From the NCBI GenBank assembly GCA_963678705.1, contig OY783212.1:11098001-11162000 (forward strand): a stretch of DNA of 64,000 nucleotides. The letters run 5' to 3'. The notes beneath the pieces are model-generated. The model had not been told where the DNA came from, searched no databases, and saw only the letters and a program-made list of their open reading frames with translations. Source of the stretch: Panorpa germanica. Taxonomy: Eukaryota; Arthropoda; Insecta; Mecoptera; Panorpidae. Shown piece after piece: positions 63,861-64,000 of this stretch (within the stretch, counting starts at the first letter, position 1; each line of letters begins with the position of its first letter). Both the position numbers and the translations under genes were made by a program.

Positions 63861-64000
63861 ATGTAAGTACTGATCAACTACTAAATTTGACAACAACCAA
63901 ACTCATAAAATATAATCGAACCCGAAAACACAGCACTCAGCAGTTTAGCATAATATCTTTCGGCCAATGTACCGTCAGACAATTTTGAAAAATATTACCA

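Larger units (their letters stand above)
31624..64000 (-). other. Rbp6: Long intron upstream of the Rbp6 exon (partial)
   Basis: This lies 5' of the exon in the minus-strand gene. The expected preceding exon (KMFIGGLSWQTSP) needs a TGCCA-containing stretch on the + strand. I inspected the TGCCA sites I could find after 31624 and none fits. The region therefore reads as a single intron running off the right edge, containing a hAT element, a mariner fragment, MITEs and simple repeats. Alternative 5' exons or nested genes remain possible. Confidence 0.65.

Noticed and set aside
1..64000. LTR retrotransposons, rRNA, CRISPR or bacterial-type features
   Set aside because: No long direct terminal repeats, integrase or protease motifs, conserved rRNA segments, or regularly spaced repeat-spacer arrays were seen.

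Overview
This is AT-rich animal nuclear DNA (by eye about 30% G+C), almost certainly from a fly. It carries mariner and hAT relics, fold-back MITEs, microsatellites and insect-type splice signals (a CTAAT-like branch point and a GTGAGT donor). I infer a dipteran, possibly a calyptrate fly, but the sequence does not fix the species. There are no operons, Shine-Dalgarno sites, CRISPR arrays, rRNA or convincing tRNA genes.

The one securely recognised gene feature is an 82-base internal coding exon on the minus strand at 31542-31623. It encodes the middle of the first RRM of a Musashi-family RNA-binding protein, best matching insect Rbp6. The exon has a textbook acceptor with branch point and pyrimidine tract, and a strong donor. 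It interrupts codons on both sides, and the donor splits the RNP-1 octamer. I found no other exon of this gene, so nearly the whole window would be two very long Rbp6 introns: at least 31.5 kb downstream (1-31541) and at least 32.4 kb upstream (31624-64000).

Downstream intron (1-31541): mostly AT-rich and featureless, with a decayed LINE reverse-transcriptase fragment (18067-18339), a fold-back element with 52-base arms (26276-26762), a decayed mariner 3' end (30033-30518), a hairpin cluster (13081-13302), a G-rich tract (about 25867-25945), E-box clusters, and members of two dispersed repeat families (near 2745 and 6300/15290).

Upstream intron (31624-64000): a truncated mariner 5' end (36697-36945), a complete 1.1-kb non-autonomous hAT element with perfect 8-base target duplications (41698-42813), two MITEs (60662-61033 and about 62142-62384), a single-arm copy of the second MITE (46655-46776), further dispersed repeats, and a 60-base (AT) microsatellite. 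A few GC-richer islands have coding-like open frames. The best is a 78-codon minus-strand frame at 33192-33428 with a convincing signal-peptide-like N-terminus; others are at 35689-35895 (+) and 48074-48217 (-). These are candidates only.

Nearly all other open frames are chance frames in AT-rich DNA. The longest one (minus strand, 30072-30518) overlaps the decayed mariner. A + strand frame over the Rbp6 exon is the antisense shadow of that exon.
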